A stretch of DNA of 64,000 nt, taken from positions 310,001 to 374,000 of the forward strand of contig CAVWUM010000002.1 in assembly GCA_963758205.1 (NCBI GenBank), given 5' to 3'. Below, piece after piece: positions 27,800 through 36,503 of the stretch (position 1 is its first letter; every line of letters starts with the position of its first letter). Made by a program: the position numbers and the translations under genes. The notes below the pieces were generated by a model. That model was not told the origin of the DNA. It saw only the letters and a list, made by a program, of their open reading frames with translations, and made no database searches. This stretch comes from Owenweeksia sp963758205. GTDB taxonomy: Bacteria > Bacteroidota > Bacteroidia > Flavobacteriales > Schleiferiaceae.

Positions 27800-29230
27800 C
27801 TACCTGCGCTTTAGCATGGCCAGCCCTATAAATGTAAGAGCACCATTTACAAGCAGCAGTTCAAACTGAAACTTATAGCCAAACCAGGCCTCTGAGTTAA
27901 GATCCAAAATGTAACAAAGCACGGGTGATACCACGCATACTATCGGCACCCATTTGTCTTTAACATTCCACTTTGTGCTTAAACCAAAGGCATAAAGACC
28001 AAGCAAGGGCCCGTAGGTATAGCCGGCAGCCTTAAAGAGTTCTTTAATCACACTTTCATCCACCGTATAGTTAAATATTATAATTACTACAAAGAGTATT
28101 AACGAAAAACCAACGTGCACCTGCTTCCTTCTTAGCTTTCCTTTGGTGGCATCCATTTTTTTAATATTAAGAATATCCACACAAAAGGAAGTGGTAAGAG
28201 CTGTAAGCGCTGAATCAGCCGAGCTATAGGCGGCTGCGATAAGCCCCACTATAAATAATACAGCTACCAGTTGTCCCGTTTCCGGGAAAAGAGCTACGGC
28301 CGAAAACAACTTATCGTTTACCTCAGTAATCCCCTGTATTTCGGCATAATCGTAAAGCAAAACTCCCAACGATAAAAACACGAGGTTTACCACCACTAGT
28401 GTAATACTCAGCCAAAACATGTTTTTTTGAGCATCGCCTAAATTTCTACAACTCAGGTTCTTTTGCATCATGTCCTGGTCAAGGCCCGTCATTACTATGG
28501 TTATAAAAATCCCGCTGAGGAAGTTTTTCCAAAAATGCTTGCCGCCCTTCCAGTCTTCCCAAAAAAAGATCTGCGACATATCCGATTGGCTCACGTAATC
28601 TATAAGGCCCGTTTCAGGGAAAATCTGCCTCTTAATTATTACCACCATCATGATTACTGCCGTAAGCATAAAGGTGGTTTGCAGGGTGTCTGTCCAAATG
28701 ATGGTTTTGATACCGCTTCGGAAAGTATATACCCAAATAAGGGCAATGGTAATAAGTACGGTAACCCAAAAAGGAATTTCTAAATCATCAAATACAGCAT
28801 ATTGCAAAACGATGGCCACCAGGTAAAGCCTGAAGGAGGCTCCTATTACCCTGGAAATCAAAAAGAAAATAGAGCCTGTTTTATAACTGGAGTTACCGAA
28901 ACGTTCATCTAAATAAGTGTAGATGGAAGTAAGCTGCATTTTATAATACAGCGGAAGCAGTACTTTAATAATTACCATGTAACCCACCACATACCCCAGC
29001 ACCACCTGCATGTAGCTGAACTGGCTATCCTGCACCCATCCCGGAACGGAAATAAAGGTAACACCGCTCAGTGAGGCACCCACCATACCAAAAGCCACTA
29101 TATACCAGGGGCTTTGGCGGTTTCCTAAAAAAAAGGCATCATTATCATCCTGCCTGCCGGTGAGGTACGAAATACCAATCAGCATTAAAAAATACAGGGC
29201 TACTATACTTAGGATAAGAATGGGCGACAT
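27800..29230 (-). CDS. sodium:solute symporter (SSS family), second copy
   Basis: A 476-residue integral membrane transporter with the SSS signature region GMVGASLSGVTFISVPGWV near residue 48 and VYTFRSGIKTIIWTDTLQT near 167. It lacks the long hydrophilic loop of the other symporter in the window and has no small coupled gene. Expected in the inner membrane, importing an organic solute with sodium. The substrate is unknown. It stands alone, with the palindromic CACATAG-type repeat upstream separating it from recR. Confidence 0.9.
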   Translation of the reverse strand: MSPILILSIVALYFLMLIGISYLTGRQDDNDAFFLGNRQSPWYIVAFGMVGASLSGVTFISVPGWVQDSQFSYMQVVLGYVVGYMVIIKVLLPLYYKMQLTSIYTYLDERFGNSSYKTGSIFFLISRVIGASFRLYLVAIVLQYAVFDDLEIPFWVTVLITIALIWVYTFRSGIKTIIWTDTLQTTFMLTAVIMMVVIIKRQIFPETGLIDYVSQSDMSQIFFWEDWKGGKHFWKNFLSGIFITIVMTGLDQDMMQKNLSCRNLGDAQKNMFWLSITLVVVNLVFLSLGVLLYDYAEIQGITEVNDKLFSAVALFPETGQLVAVLFIVGLIAAAYSSADSALTALTTSFCVDILNIKKMDATKGKLRRKQVHVGFSLILFVVIIIFNYTVDESVIKELFKAAGYTYGPLLGLYAFGLSTKWNVKDKWVPIVCVVSPVLCYILDLNSEAWFGYKFQFELLLVNGALTFIGLAMLKRR

Positions 29231-29272
29231 GCATTAAAATTTGAGCAAATAAAGGGATAAAAAGGAGGATTT

Positions 29273-29333
29273 ACCACATAGCCACATAGGACACAGAAGT
29301 GAATGACTAATTTGAACTATGTGCCTATGTGTT
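29273..29333. repeat. inverted short-unit repeat, CACATAG type
   Basis: Left arm 29273-29297 is built of CACATAGC, CACATAGG, ACACAGA. The right arm 29317-29331 reads CTATGTGCCTATGTG, the complement of CACATAGGCACATAG. The arms are separated by about 20 bp. It lies between the divergent symporter and recR. This is the same kind of element as the GTGAAN and TTTGTAG repeats but with another unit. Confidence 0.65.
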
Positions 29334-29413
29334 TTTAAACAACAACGCCATTGCCGCTCAAAATTTGACATCTTTGCACTTCGCCTATTTCAACACGCAT
29401 TCCTTTTTAGTTA

Positions 29414-30043
29414 ATGAACTTTTCCTCCAAATATTTAGAAAAAGCAGTTGAAGAAATATCAGGCCTGCCGGGCATTGGTAAAAAAACAGCGTTGCGGCTG
29501 GCGCTGCATCTACTGCGCCAGGATGAAAAAGATGTGAGCATGCTGGCACAATCTCTCATCGCCCTTAAGGAAAAGGTAAACCAATGCAGCACCTGCGGCA
29601 ATTTATCGGATGCTAATATTTGCGAAATATGTGCCAATCCTGCCCGCAATGAAGAGCTGATTTGTGTGGTGGAAGATATCCGCGATGTAATGGCTATTGA
29701 AAATACAGGGCAGTTCCGTGGGCTTTATCATGTGCTGGGCGGAGTTATTAGCCCTATGGATGGCATTGGTCCTTCCGAATTAAATATTGATTCGCTTTTA
29801 ATACGCGTTAGTGAAAAGCAACCCCGCGAAATAATATTTGGGTTGGGCACTACTATGGAAGGCGAAACCACCACCTTTTACCTGTATAAAAAACTGGCCG
29901 GTTTTGATATTAAACTATCGGCCATAGCCCGTGGTATAGCCGTTGGCGACCAACTGGAATATGCCGATGAAGTAACTCTGGCCCGGAGTATTGCCAACAG
30001 GGTGCCTTATGAAAGTTCGCTTTCGCAAAACCAAAATCAATAA
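29414..30043 (+). CDS. recR: recombination protein RecR
   Basis: RecR acts with RecO and RecF to load RecA at gapped DNA. The 209-residue protein has the helix-hairpin-helix GLPGIGKKTALRLALHLL near residue 17, the four-Cys zinc site at Cys58, Cys61, Cys70 and Cys73 (CSTC...CEIC), and a Toprim domain from ICVVEDIRD to about residue 175, then the C-terminal LARSIANRVPYESS. The length is normal. The glycan gene begins within 4 bp of the stop, so co-transcription is likely, though the functions are unrelated. Confidence 0.96.
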   Translation: MNFSSKYLEKAVEEISGLPGIGKKTALRLALHLLRQDEKDVSMLAQSLIALKEKVNQCSTCGNLSDANICEICANPARNEELICVVEDIRDVMAIENTGQFRGLYHVLGGVISPMDGIGPSELNIDSLLIRVSEKQPREIIFGLGTTMEGETTTFYLYKKLAGFDIKLSAIARGIAVGDQLEYADEVTLARSIANRVPYESSLSQNQNQ

Positions 30044-30046
30044 ACA

Positions 30047-31441
30047 TTGAGAGCTAGCGGCTGGCCACAGATGCTTCTGCTTTTTTTCGGAAATATGTTA
30101 GTCCGGCTGCCCTTTTTATTTGCAGGCTATGGGCGCGAGGAAGATGCCTGGGCGCAGGTCCTAAACGCCAAAATAATTTGGGAAACCAAAATTTATGAGG
30201 TATCCAGATTACCCGGACACCCAGTTTACGAGCTACTGCTTGCCGCACTTTGGCCAATCAATCACAGCTACCTTTTATACAATGGGTTATCAGCTTTGGT
30301 GAGTAGCCTTACCATTGTAGTTTTCTATAAAATCTGCAGAAAGCTGAACCTGCTCAGGCCACTGGCATTGAGCATTGCATTTAGCTTTATCCCCGCCTTT
30401 TTTATTGCCGGTACCTATACTATTGATTACAACTTCGGATTACTCTTCGTTCTTCTATCTTTTTTGCAACTGCTGCAGAAGCGCTACTGGCTGGCCGGCA
30501 TCCTTATCGGGATAGCTACCGGTATACGTATTTCACACCTCGGTTTTTTACTGCCGTGGGTCATACTAGTGTGGTCGGCAAACAGAGATTTTAAAGCTGT
30601 GCTTAAAATGGGTTTTGCAGCGGGTGTAGTTACAGTGATTGCCTATCTGCCCCCGCTGCTCACCTATGGTATAGGTTTTCTCGATTTTCACAAACCACCG
30701 TTTCCCGGTTGGGCCAATGTTATCTACAAACTATCCTTCGGGCTATGGGGTGTACCCCTGCTTGTTTTTCTCGGTATTTTCTTTACCAGGAATAGCACCA
30801 GGCCGCTGGACTTCTGGATGCTGCGCGATTATACCATTCGGCTGCCTAAAAACTTCTTTCTGGCATTGATGATCATATTTATTATGCAACTGGCGGTATT
30901 TATGCGCCTGCCTTTCAAATCAGAATTTCTCATTCCATTCTTGCCTTTTTCGATAATTTACCTTGGAGCTTTGTTGAAGAGAAGGGAAACCGCAGTATTT
31001 GCCGTGTGCTCCATCGCCTCCTGCTTTTTATTCGGGTTTGATTACAACAATGCGTTTAGGGGAAGTCCTACATCTAAAGTAGCATTGACCTTTAATGCCG
31101 ATGGTAAAGAAGTTTTTTTCGACCCCCTGCAAGGCCCTGCAATAATTGACCACCGTAAGCGATTAGTAAAATCAGAACTGGTGGATGAAGTGCTGAACTG
31201 GATGAAAGTAAAGGATAAGCCTGCCTACCTGGTTGCAGGCTGGTACTGGCCCGAAGTAGAATTGAAAACCGACTTTCCCACGAAAGTGGAAACCGATTAC
31301 TACGCCACCGAGCAGGATATAGTGGCAGCCCAAAAGGCTCAAAAAGAAATCTTTTATTTGCCTGAGATTAATGAGGTAAACGCTTTGATAACCGGCCACG
31401 GCCTTATTAATTCCCTCGGTAAACCATGGAAACCTGAATGA
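30047..31441 (+). CDS. GT-C-like polytopic membrane glycosyltransferase
   Basis: A 464-residue inner-membrane protein with about 10 hydrophobic segments and a soluble C-terminal tail (about 375-464). The first extracytoplasmic loop carries YGREEDAWAQ near residue 23; acidic residues in that loop are typical of GT-C-fold enzymes (PMT/ArnT/DUF2029-like) that use lipid-linked sugars. The start may be TTG 30047 (MRASGWPQ) or ATG 30071, which begins directly with the first helix. Its stop overlaps the start of the next glycosyltransferase gene (ATGA), indicating a shared pathway, probably envelope polysaccharide or glycolipid synthesis. Confidence 0.65.
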   Translation: MRASGWPQMLLLFFGNMLVRLPFLFAGYGREEDAWAQVLNAKIIWETKIYEVSRLPGHPVYELLLAALWPINHSYLLYNGLSALVSSLTIVVFYKICRKLNLLRPLALSIAFSFIPAFFIAGTYTIDYNFGLLFVLLSFLQLLQKRYWLAGILIGIATGIRISHLGFLLPWVILVWSANRDFKAVLKMGFAAGVVTVIAYLPPLLTYGIGFLDFHKPPFPGWANVIYKLSFGLWGVPLLVFLGIFFTRNSTRPLDFWMLRDYTIRLPKNFFLALMIIFIMQLAVFMRLPFKSEFLIPFLPFSIIYLGALLKRRETAVFAVCSIASCFLFGFDYNNAFRGSPTSKVALTFNADGKEVFFDPLQGPAIIDHRKRLVKSELVDEVLNWMKVKDKPAYLVAGWYWPEVELKTDFPTKVETDYYATEQDIVAAQKAQKEIFYLPEINEVNALITGHGLINSLGKPWKPE

Positions 31442-33396
31442 AGCTTTCGGTAATTATAGTAAACTACAATGTAAAGTACTTCCTGGAGCAGTGCCTGCGC
31501 TCGGTAGAAATTGCCCTGCGTGGTATTGAGGCCGAGGTATTTGTGGTGGATAACGCTTCATCTGACGATAGCGTGGAGATGGTGGCCCAAAAATTTCCTG
31601 AAGTAAAACTGATTGCCAACACCGAAAATACCGGGTTTTCAGTAGCTAATAACCAGGCCATGCGTGTGGCTAAAGGCGAGTATTTGTTACTCTTGAATCC
31701 GGATACTGTGGTGGAGGAAAATACCTTCAGCGAAAGCCTGAAGTTTATGGATGCCCACCCGGATGCCGGTGGCCTTGGCGTAAAAATGATTGATGGCAAG
31801 GGTAATTTTCTACCTGAAAGTAAACGTGGCCTGCCTACTCCCTGGGTTTCATTTTACAAGATTTTCGGTTTGTCATCGCTGTTTCCCAGGTCTCCCAAAT
31901 TTGCGCGCTACCACATGGGGCACCTAAGTAAAGATGAAAACCACGAAATTGAAATACTGGCTGGCGCCTACATGATGATGCGTGCCGAGGCCCTTGAAAA
32001 AAGCGGGCTGCTTGACGAGGATTTTTTTATGTATGGCGAGGATATTGACCTGAGCTACCGCCTTATCAAAGCCGGGTACAAAAACTATTACCTGGCGGAT
32101 ACCAGTATTATTCACTATAAAGGTGAGAGTACTAAAAAGGGCAGCCTTAATTACGTGTACGTGTTTTACAAGGCTATGGCCATTTTTGCCCGTAAGCACT
32201 TTAGTGGCACGTATGCTAAGGTTTTCAACTTTATGATAACCCTGGCCATATACCTGCGAGCAGGTATATCAGTAGTAAAACGGGTTGTGGATGCCTTGGC
32301 CATTCCATTATTAGATGCCGGAGTACTTCTAATAGGACTCTATTTTTTAAAAGAATACTGGGAACACAACCATCGCTTTGTGGTAGGTGGCGAGTATCCC
32401 ACCACTCTTATATGGACAGCCTTTCCGCTTTATGCCCTTGCGTGGATTACGGGAGTTTACTTAAATGGTGGTTATGAAAAACCAACGCGGGTTTTTAATA
32501 TCCTTAAGGGAATTGTAATTGGCAGTGTAGTGATTTTAGTGGGGTACGGTCTCGTGCCTGAAGAGTTTCGATTTTCGCGGGCCATAATTTTGCTGGGATC
32601 GGTTTGGGCGGTTTTTTCTATCCCTGTTAACAGATTGCTTTTGCAGAAAGCAACGGGCAGAAGACTGATCTCTATAAACCAGGAAAACCGCAGAATACTG
32701 ATTGCGGGAAAAGCCGATGAGGCCAAACGGGTGGAGCAGCTCATAAAGCAAACCTCAGGACGCATTGCCTACCTGGGTTTTGTTGCTCCTAAGGAAGATG
32801 ATCTTGATGGTGATAAATATGTAGGCACTACCGAAAACCTGTACGATATCATCCGAATCTTTTCTATCGATGAAGTGATTTTTTGCTCACGCGATATTTC
32901 GGGTAACGACATCTTTAAAAAGATGACCGAACTCAATCCCACTAAAGTGGAGATAAAAATTGCGCCTACCGAAAGTGAATTTGTTATTGGCAGCAACTCC
33001 ATTGACAGCCAGGGCTCGTGGTACACCATACAGTTTAATGAGATAAGCAAACCGGCCAACAAGCGCGCAAAAAGACTGCTGGATGTAGTGGTTGCCTTTT
33101 TGCTTTTGCTGCTCACCCCTGTTTTAATATGGATGGTAGAGCGCAAGCAGCATTATCTTAATAATGTATTTGCCGTACTTACCGGCCGTAAAACCTGGGT
33201 GGGCTATGATGCCCGCATACCGGTTGACCATTTACCAAAATTGAAAAAATCAGTACTTAAAACCACACTGGGTAGCGGCCTTAAGGGGAATAACGATACG
33301 GCCGTAAACCACATAAACCAGCTATACGCTAAAAACTACAATGTGTGGAATGACCTCCAGTTTATCATTTCGGGGTATCGCTCTTTAGGTAATTAG
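31438..33396 (+). CDS. GT2 glycosyltransferase fused to membrane and sugar-transferase-like domains
   Basis: A 652-residue multidomain protein. Residues about 1-235 are a family 2 glycosyltransferase with SVIIVNYN, VDNASSDDS, LLLNPDT and the MYGEDIDLSYR acceptor motif. Four or so membrane segments follow (about 265-400), then a Rossmann-like CoA-binding-type domain (RRILIAGKADEAKRVEQL, 418-540), then a short piece like the start of a polyprenyl-phosphate sugar transferase (NKRAKRLLDVVVAFLLLLLTP). The catalytic region of that last family appears missing or strongly reduced. Acts at the inner membrane in surface glycan assembly. It overlaps the upstream gene by 4 bp. Confidence 0.85.
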   Translation: MKLSVIIVNYNVKYFLEQCLRSVEIALRGIEAEVFVVDNASSDDSVEMVAQKFPEVKLIANTENTGFSVANNQAMRVAKGEYLLLLNPDTVVEENTFSESLKFMDAHPDAGGLGVKMIDGKGNFLPESKRGLPTPWVSFYKIFGLSSLFPRSPKFARYHMGHLSKDENHEIEILAGAYMMMRAEALEKSGLLDEDFFMYGEDIDLSYRLIKAGYKNYYLADTSIIHYKGESTKKGSLNYVYVFYKAMAIFARKHFSGTYAKVFNFMITLAIYLRAGISVVKRVVDALAIPLLDAGVLLIGLYFLKEYWEHNHRFVVGGEYPTTLIWTAFPLYALAWITGVYLNGGYEKPTRVFNILKGIVIGSVVILVGYGLVPEEFRFSRAIILLGSVWAVFSIPVNRLLLQKATGRRLISINQENRRILIAGKADEAKRVEQLIKQTSGRIAYLGFVAPKEDDLDGDKYVGTTENLYDIIRIFSIDEVIFCSRDISGNDIFKKMTELNPTKVEIKIAPTESEFVIGSNSIDSQGSWYTIQFNEISKPANKRAKRLLDVVVAFLLLLLTPVLIWMVERKQHYLNNVFAVLTGRKTWVGYDARIPVDHLPKLKKSVLKTTLGSGLKGNNDTAVNHINQLYAKNYNVWNDLQFIISGYRSLGN

Positions 33397-33412
33397 TAAT
33401 GCTGCGCTGCTA

Positions 33413-33477
33413 TTTGAGATTTGTGGTTTGTAGTTCGTAGTTTGTGATAATCAACAACAAACCTTAAACGACCAACC
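33413..33477. repeat. inverted short-unit repeat, TTTGTAG type
   Basis: Left part: TTTGTGG, TTTGTAG, TTCGTAG, TTTGTGA in tandem (about 33418-33448). Right part (about 33452-33477) is rich in the complement (CAACAAACC, AAACGACC, AACC). It occupies the intergenic space before the E2 gene promoter. No coding potential seen. Confidence 0.6.
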
Positions 33478-33504
33478 TTATTCCTCCTGTATCTACCTGT
33501 TTTT

Positions 33505-33512
33505 TACCTTTG
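33505..33512 (+). promoter_or_regulatory. -7 box upstream of the E2 gene
   Basis: TACCTTTG fits TAnnTTTG, 44 bp upstream of ATG 33556. The -33 position is not a clear TTG. Confidence 0.5.
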
Positions 33513-33555
33513 CGCTCCCTTAGCTGAAATAAATAAAAAATACATACCATATACT

Positions 33556-34926
33556 ATGGCACAAGTGGAACTGATAATGCCCAAAATGGGTGAAAGTGTA
33601 GCCGAGGCTACCATCATAAAATGGTTGAAGGAAGAAGGCGATACCATTGAACTGGAAGAATCGGTACTGGAAATTGCCACCGATAAGGTAGATAGCGAAG
33701 TGCCCTCACCAACCGAAGGTGTACTTAAAAAGAAACTTTTTGCAGAGGATGATGTAGTAAAAGTGGGTGAAGCCATCGCCATTATTGAAACCGAAGCTGA
33801 TGCTGCCGGTGCCGATGCCCCATCCATGAATGGTTCTGCACCTGAAAAAACAGAGCAGGCCCCTGCCGAAAAAGAACCGGCTGCCGCTGCTGATGCCCAG
33901 CAAATGGTAACAGCTGCCAGAGAAACTACGGATGTACCACGCAGCAGCAACGGAAGATTTTACTCTCCACTGGTAAGAAGCATTGCCAAAGAAGAAGGTG
34001 TAGCCGTAGAAGAACTGGATACTATTGATGGGAGCGGTGCCGAAGGCCGTGTTACCAAAAGTGATATTCTCGCTTTTATTGAAAACCGCACATCTGGCGG
34101 TGGTTCGCAACAACAGCCCGCTGCCGCACCACAGGCTAAATCTCAGCCTGCACCTGCTGCACCAACTCCACAACCTGCCAAACCGGCCGCACCTCCTGCG
34201 CCAGTATCTATTGGCGGAGATGATGAAATAATTGAAATGGACCGCATGCGCAAAAAGATTGCGGACCACATGGTGATGTCAAAACACACTTCGCCACACG
34301 TAACCTCTTTTGTTGAGGCTGATGTAACAAACATCTGGAACTGGAGGAAAAAAGTAAAAGGAGACTTTATGAAACGTGAGGGCGAGAATATCACCTTCAC
34401 TCCTATTTTTATCGAAGCTATAGTTAAGGCTATTAAAGATTTCCCGCTTATCAATGTTTCTGTTGATGGTAATAATATTATCAAGCGAAAGCATATTAAT
34501 ATTGGTATGGCAGCAGCCCTGCCCAGCGGCAACCTTATAGTACCGGTAATACATGATGCCGACCAGTTTAACCTGGTTGGCCTTACCAAAAAGGTAAATG
34601 ACCTGGCCAACCGTGCCCGTAATAACCAGCTTAAGCCGGATGATATACAGGGTGGTACTTATACCGTAACCAACGTGGGTACATTTGGTAATGTATTGGG
34701 TACACCTATTATCAACCAGCCACAGGTAGCCATTATGGCCACAGGCAGCATCAATAAAAAGCCGGCAGTTATTGAAACCCCTGAGGGCGACTTTATCGGT
34801 ATCCGCTACAAAATGTTCTTATCGCACAGCTATGACCACCGTGTGGTGGATGGGGCACTGGGCGGAATGTTTGTTCGCAGGGTAGCCGACTACCTGGAGC
34901 AGTTTGATCCTAACCGCGACTTTTAA
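33556..34926 (+). CDS. 2-oxo acid dehydrogenase E2 (lipoyl acyltransferase)
   Basis: A 456-residue dihydrolipoamide acyltransferase. The lipoyl domain (1-78) holds the lipoylated Lys in ATDKVDSEV (about residue 43). After an Ala/Pro linker the E1/E3-binding domain spans about 135-173 (SPLVRSIAKEEGV, DGSGAEGRVTKSDIL), then a second Pro/Ala/Gln linker, and the catalytic domain with active-site HSYDHRVVDGALGG near the C-terminus. The family includes PDH, 2-oxoglutarate and branched-chain complexes. The single lipoyl domain and sequence type are compatible with a branched-chain or general 2-oxo acid complex, but no E1 or E3 gene is adjacent, so the substrate is open. It needs LipA, encoded at 59.7-60.6 kb. 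Confidence 0.92.
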   Translation: MAQVELIMPKMGESVAEATIIKWLKEEGDTIELEESVLEIATDKVDSEVPSPTEGVLKKKLFAEDDVVKVGEAIAIIETEADAAGADAPSMNGSAPEKTEQAPAEKEPAAAADAQQMVTAARETTDVPRSSNGRFYSPLVRSIAKEEGVAVEELDTIDGSGAEGRVTKSDILAFIENRTSGGGSQQQPAAAPQAKSQPAPAAPTPQPAKPAAPPAPVSIGGDDEIIEMDRMRKKIADHMVMSKHTSPHVTSFVEADVTNIWNWRKKVKGDFMKREGENITFTPIFIEAIVKAIKDFPLINVSVDGNNIIKRKHINIGMAAALPSGNLIVPVIHDADQFNLVGLTKKVNDLANRARNNQLKPDDIQGGTYTVTNVGTFGNVLGTPIINQPQVAIMATGSINKKPAVIETPEGDFIGIRYKMFLSHSYDHRVVDGALGGMFVRRVADYLEQFDPNRDF

Positions 34927-34961
34927 TAAGAGTTTCGTTTAACTTATATTGCACACGTATT

Positions 34962-34989
34962 ACATCCCGCTTTTGGCGGGATGTTTTTT
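34962..34989 (+). terminator. intrinsic terminator
   Basis: Perfect 9-bp stem ACATCCCGC (34962-34970) and 34976-34984 with a 5-nt loop and a T-run to 34989. It follows the E2 gene. Confidence 0.88.
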
Positions 34990-35019
34990 ATATACTAATT
35001 CCATCACACACACTTTTAC

Positions 35020-35787
35020 ATGGAACTTAACTTAAAGCGCCCCATTTGTTTTTTTGATCTGGAAGCCACAGGGGTAAATGTGGTAACCGACCGTATAGTT
35101 GAAATAGGTATCCTAAAGGTTTTCCCCAATGGTAATAAAGAGAGCCACACCTGGTTGATAAATCCCGGAATCCCCATTCCCGAAGAGGTGGTAGCCATAC
35201 ATGGTATTGATGATGCCAAAGTGGCCAATGAGCCTACTTTTAAAGATATGGCCCATCGCATACACGATTTGATTAAAGACTCTGACCTGGGCGGCTACAA
35301 CTCCAATAAATTTGACATCCCCATGCTGGCTGAGGAGTTTTTACGGGCCGGTATTGATTTTGACCTGAGCAAACGCAGGGCCGTGGATGTGCAGAACATC
35401 TTCCATAAAAAAGAACAGCGTACCCTAAGTGCGGCCTATAAATTTTATTGCGAAAAGGATTTAGAGAATGCCCACTCTGCGGAAGCAGATACCCTGGCTA
35501 CCTATGAAATACTAAAAGCCCAGCTGGACAGGTATGATGACCTGGAAAACGATATTGCCAAGCTGGCCGATTTCAGCAACAGGTTCCGTGCGGTGGATTT
35601 TGCAGGATTTATCATTCTTAATAAAGAGGATAAGGAGTGCTTTAGCTTTGGTAAGTATAAAAACCGTACGGTAGAAGAAGTGCTGGAAGAAAACCCTGGC
35701 TACTATGGTTGGATGCAGAATGCCGACTTTCCGCTATACACCAAAAAAGTGCTTACTGAAATACGTTTGCGCAAGCTACAATCCTGA
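35020..35787 (+). CDS. DnaQ-like 3'-5' exonuclease
   Basis: A 255-residue DEDDh-type exonuclease: ExoI motif FFDLEATG (Asp13, Glu15), ExoII region GGYNSNKFDIPML, ExoIII AHSAEADTLATYEIL. The C-terminal 60 residues (FSFGKYKNRTVEEVLEENPGYYGWM) look like the small domain found at the end of exodeoxyribonuclease X-like proteins. It may proofread or process 3' ends; it is separate from the polymerase. The FAH gene follows after 3 bp, indicating co-transcription. Confidence 0.9.
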   Translation: MELNLKRPICFFDLEATGVNVVTDRIVEIGILKVFPNGNKESHTWLINPGIPIPEEVVAIHGIDDAKVANEPTFKDMAHRIHDLIKDSDLGGYNSNKFDIPMLAEEFLRAGIDFDLSKRRAVDVQNIFHKKEQRTLSAAYKFYCEKDLENAHSAEADTLATYEILKAQLDRYDDLENDIAKLADFSNRFRAVDFAGFIILNKEDKECFSFGKYKNRTVEEVLEENPGYYGWMQNADFPLYTKKVLTEIRLRKLQS

Positions 35788-35790
35788 TGT

Positions 35791-36402
35791 ATGAAAATAA
35801 TTTGTGTAGGCCGTAACTATGCCGACCATGCGCGGGAACTAAAGAACGAGGTGCCTGCCGAGCCGGTACTTTTCATAAAACCCGAAACGGCTATTATACC
35901 TAAGCGTAATCCTTTTTTCATCCCTGATTTTACCAATGATGTACATTACGAAGCCGAACTGGTAGTGCGCATCAACAAACTTGGGAAAAACATACAGGCC
36001 CGCTTTGCTCCTAAATATTACAGCGAACTTACGGTGGGCATTGATTTTACGGCAAGAGATATACAGGCCAGGTTAAAAGAAAAAGGCCTGCCCTGGGAAA
36101 AAGCCAAAGCTTTCGATGGCTCAGCTGCTGTAGGGAAATTCACTAGTTTTGATGAGCTTCACACACCTGAAAACATAAACTTCAGGCTGGAACTGAACGG
36201 TGAGGAGCGCCAGAATGGTAGGAGTAGCGACATGCTTTTTGGAATTAACCAACTCATCGAACATATTTCATCTTACTTCACTCTTAAGATTGGTGACCTG
36301 ATATTTACAGGAACCCCGGCTGGTGTGGGTAAAATTGAAAAAGACGACCGCTTAGACCTATATTTAGAAGATACCAAGGTGCTGAGCTTAAACGTAAAAT
36401 AA
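35791..36402 (+). CDS. fumarylacetoacetate hydrolase family protein
   Basis: A 203-residue compact FAH-family enzyme: ICVGRNYADHARELKNEVP at the N-terminus, metal-binding acid motif HYEAELVVRI (about 51-60), GIDFTARDIQ, KAFDGSAAVG and FTGTPAGVG. Small FAH-fold proteins of this size include acylpyruvate hydrolases and oxaloacetate decarboxylases/tautomerases, which need Mg. Which reaction applies here cannot be told. It lies 3 bp after the exonuclease gene. Confidence 0.92.
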   Translation: MKIICVGRNYADHARELKNEVPAEPVLFIKPETAIIPKRNPFFIPDFTNDVHYEAELVVRINKLGKNIQARFAPKYYSELTVGIDFTARDIQARLKEKGLPWEKAKAFDGSAAVGKFTSFDELHTPENINFRLELNGEERQNGRSSDMLFGINQLIEHISSYFTLKIGDLIFTGTPAGVGKIEKDDRLDLYLEDTKVLSLNVK

Positions 36403-36429
36403 TAGCGTACGCCACTAAATAATTAGGTA

Positions 36430-36459
36430 CTGTGTAATTGTCCCTACTTTTTATCTTTG
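36430..36459 (+). promoter_or_regulatory. promoter of the giant T9SS protein gene
   Basis: TATCTTTG (36452-36459) is a full match to the -7 box; CTG at 36430-36432 is 19 bp upstream in the -33 position. It lies 44 bp before the chosen ATG 36504 and supports that start. Confidence 0.6.
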
Positions 36460-36503
36460 TGCGTATTGCGAAGATGTTAACTGAAATTTCAATTCTAATT
36501 AAT

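Noticed and set aside
33706..34269. 187-codon open frame antisense to the E2 gene
   Set aside because: Composition (Ser/Cys/Arg/Trp/Phe-rich) mirrors the Ala/Pro linkers of the E2 gene read backwards; a shadow frame.
36438..36503. N-terminal extension of the giant T9SS protein
   Set aside because: The frame runs through a full-consensus -7 box and the signal peptide starts at ATG 36504.
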